NCBI RefSeq assembly: GCF_000372725.1
Contig: NW_005201183.1
Span: 319,428 to 365,872 of the forward strand
DNA: 46,445 bases
Direction: 5' to 3'
From: Emiliania huxleyi CCMP1516
Lineage: Eukaryota; Haptophyta; Isochrysidales; Noelaerhabdaceae
Part shown: piece after piece, positions 1 through 9,006 of the stretch
Layout: every line of letters begins with the position of its first letter
Position numbering within the stretch: position 1 is the stretch's first letter
Notes under the pieces: model-generated
What the model was told of the DNA's origin: nothing
Database searches by the model: none
What the model saw: only the letters and a program-made list of their open reading frames with translations
Made by a program: the position numbers and the translations under genes

Positions 1-643
1 AAAAAAAAAAGAGACCATAGGGAGGTGAAACATCACAACAGCCAAACAAGAAACATTATTGAGGGTCAGCAAAAGAGATGGATGGCGTGGGGGGGGGGAG
101 AGAGAGAGCCTCCGTGGTCCACAAAGTTGAGGAAGACGCGGTCCAGCTTGGTAGACTGCAGCACCTTGCCGCCGTCGAGGCCGGCGGCGTCGCCCGTCAG
201 CACCTTGACAAAGGTCTCCGGCGTGACCATCGACCCGGAGTAGTCGATCTTGCAGCCGGCGTAGACGTCGGTGCCGGGCGTCCCATCCCCCGTCGGCTTG
301 TTGAAGAGCTTGCCGGGGAAGGGGTTCATGTCGTCGTTTGCGACGTCGTCGACCGCGAGGGTGATGATCTTGTCCGGGTCGATCCCGTTCTGGGCACGCG
401 AGCGCGCACAGTCGGGCGGGCGAGGGACGGCTGGGAGATGCGCGGGACGGGCGGCGCCTTGATCATAATCTGGTAGGCGTGGCACACGTCAGCCTGGTGG
501 CGGTAGTTGCCGTAGCCGGACGAACCGGCGATGAGCACCGCCCAGTGGGACGCCTTGGCGGCCTCCTCCACCTCCTTGGGCGGCGTCCAAGCGCCGACCG
601 CGTTGATGAGCGCGGCGCCAGCGAAGAGGGTGCGGTAGAGCAT
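1..643 (-). CDS. Legumain-type asparaginyl endopeptidase (C13), 5' part
   Basis: This is the N-terminal part of a vacuolar or secreted cysteine protease of the legumain family. ATG at 643-641 opens a signal peptide ([18 protein letters not shown]). It is followed by the family hallmarks [20 protein letters not shown], then [16 protein letters not shown], and the catalytic-His motif VDHGG. Exon 1 is 643-458 and exon 2 is 389-110. The intron 457-390 (68 nt) has a GC donor and AG acceptor, and joining the exons gives [15 protein letters not shown] in frame. After VDHGG the frame runs into pyrimidine-rich sequence with a probable second GC donor at 109-108. The catalytic Cys exon lies beyond the window start. 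GPI transamidase (GPI8) is a related alternative, but the -NPFPGK- region fits legumain better. The family call is firm; the second donor is inferred. Confidence 0.85.
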
Positions 644-1329
644 GTCGAGCTGTGCGAGAGGGGCGGGAGAGAGGCTCGATGGTGGAGGAGGTGGGCTGGG
701 CGGGCGTGTGGACCGTGCGATGCGTAGGCATGTCAATGGTTGCAAACAGGCTGCGACCTACTTCAGCGGCTGGCCCGGCCAGAGTGCGCCTCACTTGCCA
801 GGAAGTTAGCGGAGGGTCCCCCGCCCCCCTCGGGTAGGGGGGGGGGGATTCCGACCCTCCTGTGCGGAGTAACCCGCGCACGGGGAAGCTTCACGGGTTC
901 GAGTCGTCAAACATTAAGCAGCGGAGGTATGCCGAGGGGTCAAGCTGCCGAGCCCAAATCACTGCTTGTGTCATAACGGGGGCCCAGCCCCTTGTCCGAA
1001 TCCGATGAGTTTTCCGACCCCTCATCTTTAGTTAACGACGCCTCCCTGCCCACCACCTCCCTGCCCCACCACCTCCCTGCCCCACCACCTCCCTGCCCCA
1101 CCACCTCCCTGCCCCACTGCCTCCCTGCCCCACCACCTCCCTGCCCCACCACCTCCACCGCCTGTGAGTGCTTGCTTTCTCACACCACCCCTGCCCCCCC
1201 CCCTCGCAAAAGAAAAAACGCAGGCAAGCCGATCGCGTAAACGGCGTCGAAAAGAAGCCCACTTGCGCGACAATCGCCGAGATTTGACCGCCGTCAACCA
1301 GGATCGCCCATCTTCCAGGCTGGAGCATA
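644..1329. repeat. Intergenic, with 16-bp minisatellite at about 1044-1156
   Basis: No convincing gene is present. About seven units of a 16-mer of the type CCCCACCACCTCCCTG sit at 1044-1156. Poly-G at 838-847 and poly-C at 1194-1203 mark further low complexity. Reading frames here are artefacts of the repeat. Confidence 0.7.
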
Positions 1330-1988
1330 ATGCTGAGCCTCAACGTCGTCGCGCCCTTGGTGTTCTCCTCCGATCCCAGCCCTCCGCCTGCGCGCATCAC
1401 GCCAGACAACGTGCCAGAGTGGATGGAGGGCACGTGGCGGTTCCAAGCAGGTCCCTGCGTGACGCACTATAGCATGCTTTCGAACACCAACGTGCACCTC
1501 ACAAGGCTTGCGGAGGGCGCGAAGGAGTCGGACACGTGTTCCTCATTCAACGGCGATCGGCCTGCACTCATCTCGTGCGTGGCAAAAGATGGCAAGATGC
1601 ATACGACGAGCGTGGAGAGCTATGTCACCGACGAACTTGCTGCGGAGTTCTGGTGCTCCGCACTTCTGCACTGCTGCTAGCTGAACTGGAATTCATGCAC
1701 CCTATAGCCCGCGCCGAGTCCGTCTGTGAATCGCCATAACACTTGACCACTTTCCGTGCATTTGGTAGGTGCGTGTACACAGCCAAGCCGATCGGCGGCA
1801 CAACAATGGAGGTGCGCTCCTTCAAGATCGCAAGTGCCGCTGAGGGGGCGACGGCGGAAAGTGCTGCTGAGCGTTGCCCGTCCTACGTCTCAGCGACTGA
1901 GGAAGAGAAACAAAAATTCGATGCGTCTGTGATCTTCCAAGACTGCTTGGACGAGTGTGGCGCAGACACGTGCACGCTGGTCGACTAA
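1330..1988 (+). CDS. Small Cys-containing protein, probably secreted, unknown function
   Basis: I do not recognise a family. ATG at 1330 starts a short hydrophobic N-terminus (MLSLNVVAPLVFSS). A Cys-containing domain with WMEGTWRFQAGPCVTHYSML and NGDRPALISCVAKDGK follows. The frame stops at 1680, but a second open frame from 1769 continues in the same style (CVYTAKPIGGTTMEVRSFK, then DCLDECGADTCTLVD and a stop at 1988). Intron 1653-1768 (GT-AG, 116 nt) joins them in phase to give about 180 aa. A donor at 1647 also keeps phase. GGTGC occurs at both splice borders, as at other introns here. The terminal CxxxCxxxxC suggests disulfides. Both start and donor are inferred; an upstream exon is possible. 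Confidence 0.55.
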
Positions 1989-2767
1989 TTCTGATGGGAA
2001 GATCGCGCGCGTACCCGGGGTCATCCTCTGAGCCTGGTCGTCGGCGCCGCGATGCCACGGCGGCGCATTCGACGTCGTCGGCGCGCTGCCCCGCGTTGAG
2101 CCCCGCCGCACGTGGCGACGGCCGCAGGTCGGCCCGGTGCAGCGCGCCCTGGCGGCAGACTGAAGAACGGCCACGAGGGGTGTGTGATGTGCGGTGCGGG
2201 GTGTGAGGGGGCAGCGTCTTTGTGTGTGCGCGCGCGCGCCGCTGCCGGGGCCCTCGTGGTACGCCTCGCCCGGCCCCCTCCGAGGGGGTCGTGTCGGGGA
2301 TTGAACTGAGGGATGGGGCGGGGATCCTCCCTCTTCCCGCCATCGATGCCGGGGCTCAACCAATCCGGAGAGGTCTTTACCATTCCTCCATACATCCTCC
2401 CGGCTTCATCGGCGCAAATCCAAATTGCGAAACGGGTCGCGCCGTCGCGGATCACCGACACCGTACAAAATAAAAACACACCGGCCGCTAGCTCACTGCA
2501 CACTGGGGAGTGCGAGTAGGGGGGTTGTGGGGAGACGTCCGACGGGGGAGACAGAGAGATCCGATCGTGCACCCGATCCGCGATCCGATCGACAGTCTGA
2601 TTACTGACAGTCAGCGGTCCCACCCCGCGTTGGTTTCTCGCATCTCGGCCATCGGCCACATTACTGACAGTACCGTAACGGGCGTAATACCGTATCCATT
2701 ATTATCCGGTGAGATACAGTTTATATTGGACAGATTCAAACTACTATCTACTGTACTTGTTCGTTTC
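1989..2767. other. Intergenic, no supported gene
   Basis: The GC-rich half (to about 2350) includes an alternating GT/GC tract (2219-2240). The second half is less GC-rich and holds two copies of ATTACTGACAGT 62 bp apart (2599 and 2661). A 212-aa minus frame (2659-2021) is Arg/Pro-rich with no recognisable domain and was not accepted. Confidence 0.5.
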
Positions 2768-3823
2768 TCAAAACGACCGCGTCCACACTGCTCGGAGAGC
2801 GCTTTCGTTGTTAAGCAGCGCGCAAGGAACCTCATCTGCACCCGCACTTAGAAGGTCCGCGTGAGCTGCAAATGCCTCAGGCCCGCCTTCAAGCCGGCCG
2901 CAGTTCAACAAGGACAGCTCGTCCGAGCAAGGACAGCTCAAGCTCGCCCAGCCTGCCCTAAGGTGGTGTACGCCCCCCAGCCCACATGCGCATGCCCTCA
3001 CCACGTCGGCCTTTCGTCCCAGCGGGTCCTTGGCATGGCGAAGATCGACCATCTCGAAGCGGTTGTTTGCCATCGGCTTACGACGATCGTCACTTATGGG
3101 CAGCTGCAAGCTGTCGAAGCCCAGCGCTCGCAGGCGGCCAACCCGCATGGTTTCGAACCACCAACGCTCACCACGCCCTGGCGTCGTCTCGACAAAGGTC
3201 TTCCCAGTGTTCCACCATAGCCCGCTTCCACGCGCCTCCCAGTACCACACACCGTGCAGCTCAAACTGCTTCGGTGAGACGACGCGCATCACCTCCACCC
3301 ACGTGTCATTTGAAAAGCCTCGCTTCGCAGTTGCGGCCGGAATGTCGGTGCGTCCGCCGGGCACAAATTGCTGCACGAAAAAGCCCGCGGCGTACAGCGA
3401 TGGGTGCGATTCTGGGAACGGCGCAGCGCAGCCGGCAGGCCCAAGCCACGCATGCCCCGTCGCGGGCGAGCAGTAGGGCGTAAGCTGCGCTGGCTTCACG
3501 CGGATTGGTAGCCGCGAGCGCCAAAACCAGGAGAACTTGCCCAACTCGATGGGATACAACTGTGCCCGCTGGTAGACGCCATCAAGATACCAGTCCCACT
3601 GTGGGAACTCGCCGCGGCGTGACAGTGCAAACGGAATCCGATTCACGACCAGGCTGCCGTTCGGGACGTCACATTTGCGCACGCAGGCATTGCGCCTCGG
3701 CCAGGCCCTGTCGTGGTGACCAGCCGAGGCAGGACGCTCGTTGCCTGTGGATGCCAGCACATTCCTCGGGCCGTTCCAAGACCGCGCTTGCCATCGAGTA
3801 AGGCTCGGGGGGGGGTCGGCCAT
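2768..3823 (-). CDS. 351-aa conserved-looking protein of unknown function
   Basis: This is a single uninterrupted frame from ATG at 3823. It has a balanced, Trp-rich composition unlike the shadow frames: FPQWDWYLDGVYQRAQ, KFSWFWRSRLP, DTWVEVMRVV, then GVWYWEARGSGLWWNTGKTF around residues 190-215, and ANNRFEMVDLR. The G-S-G-[LI]-W-x-N-x-G-K-T motif looks like a family signature, but I cannot name the family. No signal peptide or membrane span is evident. The 486-bp transposon-like element lies upstream, with only 26 bp between its target-site duplication and this ATG, so the native promoter has been pushed away or replaced. The last 60 or so residues may be less constrained. An intron cannot be excluded. 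Confidence 0.6.
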   Translation of the reverse strand: MADPPPSLTRWQARSWNGPRNVLASTGNERPASAGHHDRAWPRRNACVRKCDVPNGSLVVNRIPFALSRRGEFPQWDWYLDGVYQRAQLYPIELGKFSWFWRSRLPIRVKPAQLTPYCSPATGHAWLGPAGCAAPFPESHPSLYAAGFFVQQFVPGGRTDIPAATAKRGFSNDTWVEVMRVVSPKQFELHGVWYWEARGSGLWWNTGKTFVETTPGRGERWWFETMRVGRLRALGFDSLQLPISDDRRKPMANNRFEMVDLRHAKDPLGRKADVVRACACGLGGVHHLRAGWASLSCPCSDELSLLNCGRLEGGPEAFAAHADLLSAGADEVPCALLNNESALRAVWTRSF

Positions 3824-3857
3824 GACTTTAGATGTGCAGGGGGGGTACCCCGAGCAA

Positions 3858-4343
3858 CTTAGGGGACCCCTAGGGTTCTGAGGGCCGGATTTTTTTAAGA
3901 CCTTTTAAGAGACGAGGAGGTTTGGGGGCTTAACTTGCCATTTAAGAGATTGCAGGCACGGGGGATCCCTCTTTTAAGACCGTTTAAGAAAATCGGCCTC
4001 GCCGGCATGCGTCGCTGGGTTCCGCGCCGTTTTCTCTAATGCTGCCGTTATTAGGCACAAACCCGCCTCTGAAGACACATCTGTAGGTCTGGTGCACTGG
4101 CAGGAGCCATACTCGCATAGGGGGCGCGTGCTAGCTGACTGTAGCCAGCTTCCCGGCCTCCGGCGTCTACCGGGAGCCTCCCGGACCATCGACCTCGGGA
4201 GCTCTCCCGCACCGTTTAAGCGTTTAAGACCGTTTAAGGAATCGGCGGCCCAGGCAGCCTTAAAATGGGCCATGGCCCGCTTTAAGCCGTTTAAGCCGCA
4301 GGCGCCCCAGGGCCCACCCTTTTAAGCCTAGGGGTCCCCTAAG
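3858..4343. mobile_element. hAT-like non-autonomous element (MITE) with TTTAAG arrays
   Basis: The element is 486 bp, bounded by a perfect 17-bp terminal inverted repeat: CTTAGGGGACCCCTAGG at 3858-3874 and its complement at 4327-4343. Flanking 8-mers CCGAGCAA (3850-3857) and CCGAGCAC (4344-4351) match at 7 of 8 bases, as expected of a target-site duplication; 8 bp is the length typical of hAT transposases. It contains 11 copies of TTTAAG, all on the plus strand and grouped near the two ends (3893-3990 and 4213-4326), often as CGTTTAAG. Subterminal short repeats are the known transposase-binding arrangement of hAT elements. There is no transposase frame. The hAT assignment is inference from TSD length and layout. 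Confidence 0.7.
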
Positions 4344-4604
4344 CCGAGCACAATGTCGTGCGGCCGCTCTTGCGTCTTGGCAGAAGCGAGAGCGCAGTGT
4401 CCAGTGTTGCGGGGTTTTGCACAAGGCACAAGCATCTCCACGTCGTCTCCACAACTTTCTCAAACAGCATTTCTATCGCAGCCATTCGTGACTCGAACAC
4501 ACTCACTCACTCTACCGACGTGATCATAGTACCACAAGGGCGTAATACCGCTGAGCAAGATAGTGTGGCTTGCGCGTGGCCCTTGTGTCGCGCTCCCAAA
4601 GCGA

Positions 4605-5216
4605 TTAACCAAACAGGTTGTTGAAAAAGTTCTTGATTTTATGGCCGAAGCCCTGAGGAGCCGGCGTCTTGACCGGTGCCGCAAGGGGCGCTGCTTCTGC
4701 CACGGGGCATCCGAGCTTCTCATTGTCGCAGCACCAGGCGGTCTTCTCGTCGCTCCACAGTTCGCGGGTCATGCAGTTGAAGGGCGCGGGCGCCTCGGGG
4801 TTGAGTTGAATGGGCAACTCAAGCATTGGCAACTCGGCGGCGGGCAACTCGAGCGGGCAGTCCATCTCGCAATTCGACTCGGTGGAGTAGAACTTCTGCT
4901 CACCGGCGCACCTGTGAGAGGGTGGAGCATCTCTCGACACGCAAATAGCTGGCTGCTCCACTCGTGACTGAGAGGCGCCCCCTTAATACCCATCCGTGAG
5001 GCATTCTGGAGGGGGTGGTCACTCGTAAGGCGCCCATGTTGAGCAGTCGGCACCAGCCATCGCTTCAAGCCCGAGCTCACGGGCAGGCAGTCGGGACAGA
5101 AGCGCGAGGACACACACGCCACCTGCAGCAGCGAGCAGTGTGCACCGGCGGCGCGTCGTGAGCCGCTCAGCGATGGGGTCGCCCGACTCGAGGTCGGTTG
5201 TCCGCATCATCGGCAT
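4605..5216 (-). CDS. Type II membrane protein with Cys-rich WCC module
   Basis: ATG at 5216 starts a cytoplasmic head (RRR just before the span) and one transmembrane segment (CTLLAAAGGVCVLALLSRL, about residues 31-49), giving an N-in/C-out topology. Exon 1 (5216-5023) joins exon 2 (4911-4605) through a GT-AG intron 5022-4912 that restores PYE-CAGEQKF in frame. The luminal part is Pro/Leu-rich and contains NCMTRELWSDEKTAWCCDN followed by EKLGC. I recall similar C-x-W-x-x-x-K-x-x-W-C-C modules in haptophyte and dinoflagellate predicted proteins; this is from memory and unchecked. The tail GFGHKIKNFFNNLFG is amphipathic. An in-frame TTG at 5252 is less likely as the start. Function unknown. Confidence 0.65.
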
Positions 5217-5466
5217 GCGCTGCTGTGTGGCGGTGTCGCGCCCGACACGCAATCACGCAGATTTTACCAAAGTGTCAGTCCGACGAAATCGAAAATCGAA
5301 AAAAATGGATCCAGCTGGTGCGAGGTGCGTGCTGGCACGAACACAGGCAACACAGAATGGCCGCCGGGGGGGCTCCTGGGCCCTGGCGGCGCATTTTTTG
5401 AAATATCTGACACTCCACGCGCCTAAACAAAAACCGACTCTCGCGCCTATAGGGTGTGGATGCTGG

Positions 5467-6012
5467 GTTGAACGAAATCGGGGGACGCGACCCACCTCGC
5501 CACAGACGGTCCCGCGCCTCGCCGCTATGACGGGCACACGCCCCGCACCGTCCGCTGTGTGCCCGTCTTTGTCCGGAGTGAAAAGTCCAACGCGCTCGTC
5601 GGTGGCGGCTTCCCCCAACCTGCGCCGCGCTCGGCGAACCTCGACAGCGCTTTCGGTGGCATGCAGCTCTTTGCGACAGAAGCCTGGAGAGCAGCTCCTC
5701 TGCTGCTCACACACTCTGCACAGTTGACACAGCCTACTGTGCGGCTGCCACAGCTGTGACAGCGATGGGCTCGCCCTCACTGGCCCTCAGTCACTTGTGC
5801 TGCGGCTTGTGTGAGCGACACTGCTCGGCGACTGCCGGCACACTGTGAGACCATGGGTGTGAGGTCAAATCACGCTACCAGCGCTTGGTCACATCGGCCC
5901 CGAGGTCAGATCCATCTACTCTGTTGATGACAAGACTTGTCTACCGGCTGGAGCCGAGCAGGAGGGCCCGGCGCACAACCCCCTGGTCAACTCACCCTCC
6001 ACACCCCGTAAG
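5467..6012 (+). ncRNA. Structured dispersed repeat, copy 1 (candidate ncRNA)
   Basis: The sequence is highly similar to 29148-29686 across about 540 bp. It includes a perfect 11-bp hairpin (5529-5539 with 5557-5567). Compared with copy 2, this hairpin differs at four positions of the left arm and at the four paired positions of the right arm, so pairing is kept in both. An outer helix (5474-5486 with 5610-5622) is degraded here apart from its GGGGGA/TCCCCC core but is perfect over 13 bp in copy 2. Further shared stems are GCACAGT/ACTGTGC and AGCAGC/GCTGCT. No shared reading frame is evident. The strand is arbitrary. A mobile repeat with a structured part is the alternative to an RNA gene. Confidence 0.5.
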
Positions 6013-6389
6013 TGCTAAGAGAAACACTCCTGCCCTGCGGCTGCGCATTTTTTTGCCGGCGAATGAAAATCGCAGAGCTGTATCGAGATCACATCGAGAT
6101 CACTCGAGATCACCGGCGCACAAGGTAAATGGCCTCAGGCCCTCAGAGGTAGAGGTAATCTAGACACCTCCTACCCGGCGCTCCGGGCCGAACCTGCCTC
6201 AGGGGCGGGCGCGGGCCGCCGGGGCCAAGAGCAAAACCACGTGCTCCGGCAGATGCGCCTGCACACGCATCACGCCGTGGCGGCGACTCGTACGCTCTCT
6301 CGGCTCACAGGTCTCCCCCCTGACTCTAAGCTATGCCACGCGTGAGCGTGAGCGGGCCGCCTCACTGTCTCCTAGCTGCTATGTGGGTG
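6013..6389. other. Intergenic, 3' flank of ClpS-like gene
   Basis: No gene seen. There is a short triplication of ATCGAGATCAC-like units at 6077-6113. Confidence 0.4.
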
Positions 6390-6836
6390 TCACTCCGCCT
6401 TGGACACATCGCAGGCGATGTTGTAGCCGCGCCTAAGCTCCTCCGAGTACGTCTCGCACAGCCCCTGCTCCCACACGCCCACCAGCGACAACCCCACGCG
6501 CGCCGCGGTGTCGGCGACCTCGACCGCCTTCTCCTTCTCCAGCGGGATAACATCCAGCAGCGCGTTGGCCATGTGCACCGCGTCGCCAGAGCGGAAGAGG
6601 GTGAGCCGGTACATGGGCGGCTCGTCGTTCGACGGTCTTTTCAAGTCGGCGAGCGAGAACGTGTCGGGCACGGTCCAGGAGGAAGGGAGCGAGTCAGGAA
6701 TCGTCGACTCCCGCTCCGGAGCGATGGTTTGCATCGCCGGCGTGGCGGCGCGAGCTGGCCGCACGACGCCGAGCCCAGAGACGCTGAAGGCGTCGACGGT
6801 CGTCGAGACGAGCAGGAGGGAGAGGGCGGCGCGCAT
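6390..6836 (-). CDS. ClpS-like adaptor, plastid-targeted
   Basis: A 148-aa protein. ATG at 6836 gives a signal peptide (MRAALSLLLVSTTVDA) followed immediately by Phe and a short Ser/Arg-rich stretch (FSVSGLGVVRPARAA). This is the bipartite leader of complex red plastids. The C-terminal ~75 residues match the ClpS/ClpS2 fold: PPMYRLTLFRSGDAVHMANA, a helix ALLDVIPLEKEKAVEVADTA, then VGLSLVGVWEQGLCETYSEE. ClpS delivers N-degron substrates to the ClpC/ClpP protease. The usual Asn-Asp-Asp (or Asn-Asp) of the substrate pocket is replaced by Arg-Ser-Gly-Asp, so degron specificity may differ. It is transcribed divergently from the rhodanese gene 139 bp away. The family call rests on motif reading only. 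Confidence 0.7.
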   Translation of the reverse strand: MRAALSLLLVSTTVDAFSVSGLGVVRPARAATPAMQTIAPERESTIPDSLPSSWTVPDTFSLADLKRPSNDEPPMYRLTLFRSGDAVHMANALLDVIPLEKEKAVEVADTAARVGLSLVGVWEQGLCETYSEELRRGYNIACDVSKAE

Positions 6837-6975
6837 CGTTGTCGGCTCTGGCGCGTGTCCACAAAGCTCGAAGGCCTTCTCACACCCAAAAAGAATTTCA
6901 TTCACGAATGAATTCTGCTCCTCGGACTGCGGGCGGCTTCTCTCGAGGTCTCGAGATCCACAAAGCGGCCACGAA
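6837..6975. promoter_or_regulatory. Divergent promoter between ClpS-like and rhodanese genes
   Basis: 139 bp separate the two start codons. Near the centre (6893-6915) is an imperfect palindrome with arms GAATTTCATTC and GAATGAATTC, the only AT-rich block in a GC-rich neighbourhood. A shared regulatory site is inferred. Confidence 0.45.
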
Positions 6976-7425
6976 ATGCTCTCGCTGCTACCAGCGGCCC
7001 TCTCGTCGCGTCTTGCTCCCGCCGCGTCGCGTCTCGCACCCGCTGCGCGTTCGATGGTCGTGGCGTCCGCGCCGCCGCCGCCTCTCCTGCCGCCTCACCT
7101 GGAGGACCTGCGCGAGGAGCTGGAGAGTGGCGAGGCGCAGCTCTTTGACGTGCGCGAGCCGGGCGAGGCGGCCATGGGAATGCTGCGCTCCGCAGACCTC
7201 GTCCCGCTGAGCGCGCTCGAGCGCGGCCTCCAGAAGGCGCAGATCGTCGAGCGCTACCCGCAGGTCGACCCGGCTCGGCTCACCTATGTGCACTGCGCTG
7301 CTGGCATCCGAGTGCATCCAGCGACAGCCCTGCTGCAGCAGGCGGGCTTTGAGCGGGTGGTGCCGCTGCAGGAGGGCTACGCGGCGCTGCTCCAGTACGG
7401 CTTCGAGCCCAAGGAGGAGGAGTGA
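6976..7425 (+). CDS. Rhodanese-domain protein, organelle-targeted
   Basis: A 149-aa protein from ATG at 6976. The N-terminus (MLSLLPAALSSRLAPAASRL, then further Ala/Arg and MVVASAPPPP) is an Arg/Ala/Ser-rich presequence, mitochondrial or plastid. Residues ~40-145 form a single rhodanese domain: EDLREELESGEAQLFDVREP (the LxDVRexxE motif) and an active-site loop YVHCAAGIRVHPA with the catalytic Cys followed by A-A-G-I-R, then AGFERVVPLQEGY. The intact Cys predicts sulfurtransferase or related thiol chemistry. A downstream start at MVVASAPPPP is possible but would remove the presequence. It is a single exon with stop TGA at 7423. Confidence 0.85.
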   Translation: MLSLLPAALSSRLAPAASRLAPAARSMVVASAPPPPLLPPHLEDLREELESGEAQLFDVREPGEAAMGMLRSADLVPLSALERGLQKAQIVERYPQVDPARLTYVHCAAGIRVHPATALLQQAGFERVVPLQEGYAALLQYGFEPKEEE

Positions 7426-8435
7426 GCACTCGCTGCCGCGTCTATGCTTTTCCGCGCGCGTGCAGCGCGGAGAGACAGAGAGAGCTTGACTGTGCGAGAG
7501 TTTGTGTCTGCAGTGTCGTTGTGCCGACATGCCGTTAATAATCAACCAGTCAACAGAGCCAACAGACCGCGGGGCGAATAAATCAACACGACAACACAAT
7601 TGTCGGTACGTCGGTGGCGAGTCCGGTGAAGGTGCGCTGCGGCGGGTGTGCCTGTGCGGGCCTGCCGACGGCGACGCGCGGGCGCTGCAGCTGTGTCAGC
7701 TGTCGGGCGTGTCGCCGAGCCGCTGCGGGAGCTGCCCGCTGGGGATTCGGCGAGAACCGCAGTTCGCGAGGGCAGAGAGGGAAGCAGAGAGCGGGGAGAG
7801 AGAAGGAGAGAGAGCCGGCCGAAGAGTCCATGTGCGTGCGCGTGCCATGCTGCTTCCTGGCGTGCCGCGCTTACTGGTCGGTCTGCGTGCGCTGTTGCCT
7901 GTTGGTGCGGCGGAGCGGCGCTTACTGGTCGGTCTGCGTGCGCCGTCCCGTCGACGTGAGCAGCGACGCGATCGTCGACAGCCCCCGCGCAACCGCCGGC
8001 CGGGTGCTGTCGCGGCCGCCCCGTGCGGCGGCGGGCGAGGGAGAGCCCGCCTAGTCGCGATGCGGGGAGATATGGGCGGGGCGGCCTCCTGCGTGTGGGG
8101 TGCCTGGTCGCCCGCCCTCTCCACCTGCTGCGCCCTTGCCGGCACGCCGGCGCGCGGCTTCGCTTCGCCGGGAGCAGTCAACGAGGGGAGCGGCCCGCGC
8201 GCGGCCTCGCGGCCGTTCCTCGCCTGCTGTCCTCGCGGCGTGCGGTGCGTGTCCACCTCGCGCAGCTCGCCCTTGGAGGCGAGCTGGAGCCGCGCCTGTA
8301 GCAGAGGAGGAGGGGACTGGGGAAGACCGTCTCGGCGCGTGTCCCAGGAGAGAGGCTGCTTGAGCGAGCCCGCCCCTCCCCTACCCCCACAGTACCCGAA
8401 CCCATCCCCTACCCCCACGGTACCCAAACCCGCGC
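7426..8435. other. Low-complexity intergenic, no supported gene
   Basis: Several long frames on both strands are Arg/Pro/Ala-rich and lack domains. A 55-bp direct duplication around GCTTACTGGTCGGTCTGCGT (7869 and 7920) gives a repeated YWSVCVR in one plus frame. I do not accept any frame here as a gene. Confidence 0.5.
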
Positions 8436-8640
8436 CTCGAGCACGCAGGCAGGGATCGCTCGTCTAGGAACCTTCTAGGAACCTTCTAGGAACCTTCTAG
8501 GAACCTTCTAGGTCTTCGCCTCGAGCACGCAGGCAGGGCGGGGCGGCGAGGAGGTGTCTAGGAAGTGTCTGGGAAGTGTCTAGGAAGTGCCTCGAGCACG
8601 CAGGCAGGCCGGGGCGGCGAGGAAGGGCGCTCGCCCGCGC
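8436..8640. repeat. Higher-order minisatellite with CCTCGAGCACGCAGGCAGG spacers
   Basis: The 19-mer CCTCGAGCACGCAGGCAGG occurs three times (about 8436, 8519 and 8590). Between copies lie two different short arrays: a 12-bp unit CTAGGAACCTTC x4 (8464-8512) and an 11-bp unit GGAAGTGTCTA x3 (8556-8589). Confidence 0.8.
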
Positions 8641-8689
8641 CTGCGAGAGGGAGGGTGTGGTCCAGGAATGGTGTCAGAGGCGTGTCAGA

Positions 8690-9006
8690 GGCGGGTCGGA
8701 GGCGGTCTCTGAGGCGGTCTCTGAGGCGGTCTTGAGGCGGTCTCTGAGGCGGTCTTGAGGCGGTCTCTGAGGCGGTCTCTGAGGCGGTCTTGAGGCGGTC
8801 TCTGAGGCGGTCTTGAGGCGGTCTTGAGGCGGTCTTGAGGCGGTCTTGAGGCGGTCTCTGAGGCGGTCTCTGAGGCGGTCTTGAGGCGGTCTCTGAGGCG
8901 GTCTTGAGGCGGTCTCTGAGGCGGTCTCTGAGGCGGTCTTGAGGCGGTCTCTGAGGCGGTCTTGAGGCGGTCTCTGAGGCGGTCTTGAGGCGGTCTCTGA
9001 GGCGGT
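8690..9006. repeat. GAGGCGGTCT tandem array
   Basis: About 28 units alternate between 12-mer GAGGCGGTCTCT and 11-mer GAGGCGGTCTT. The array ends exactly where duplicated segment A begins. A short remnant of the same array (24233-24270) precedes copy B. Confidence 0.9.

Noticed and set aside
884..910. GGGTTCGAGTC resembling a tRNA B box
   Set aside because: No cloverleaf upstream; the surrounding sequence is poly-G and unpaired.
2021..2659. 212-aa minus-strand frame
   Set aside because: Composition follows local GC repeats; no motif, leader or splice support.
5467..6012. RNase P or MRP RNA (AAAAGTCC and ACAGAAGCC loosely resemble CR-I and CR-V)
   Set aside because: Spacing and P4 pairing could not be made to fit, and two dispersed copies argue against it.
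7502..8467. 321-aa plus-strand frame and its minus counterpart
   Set aside because: Low-complexity Arg/Pro composition, internal DNA repeats and no domain.
8690..9006. CRISPR-like regular repeat array
   Set aside because: Units are contiguous 11/12-mers without spacers; the genome is eukaryotic.
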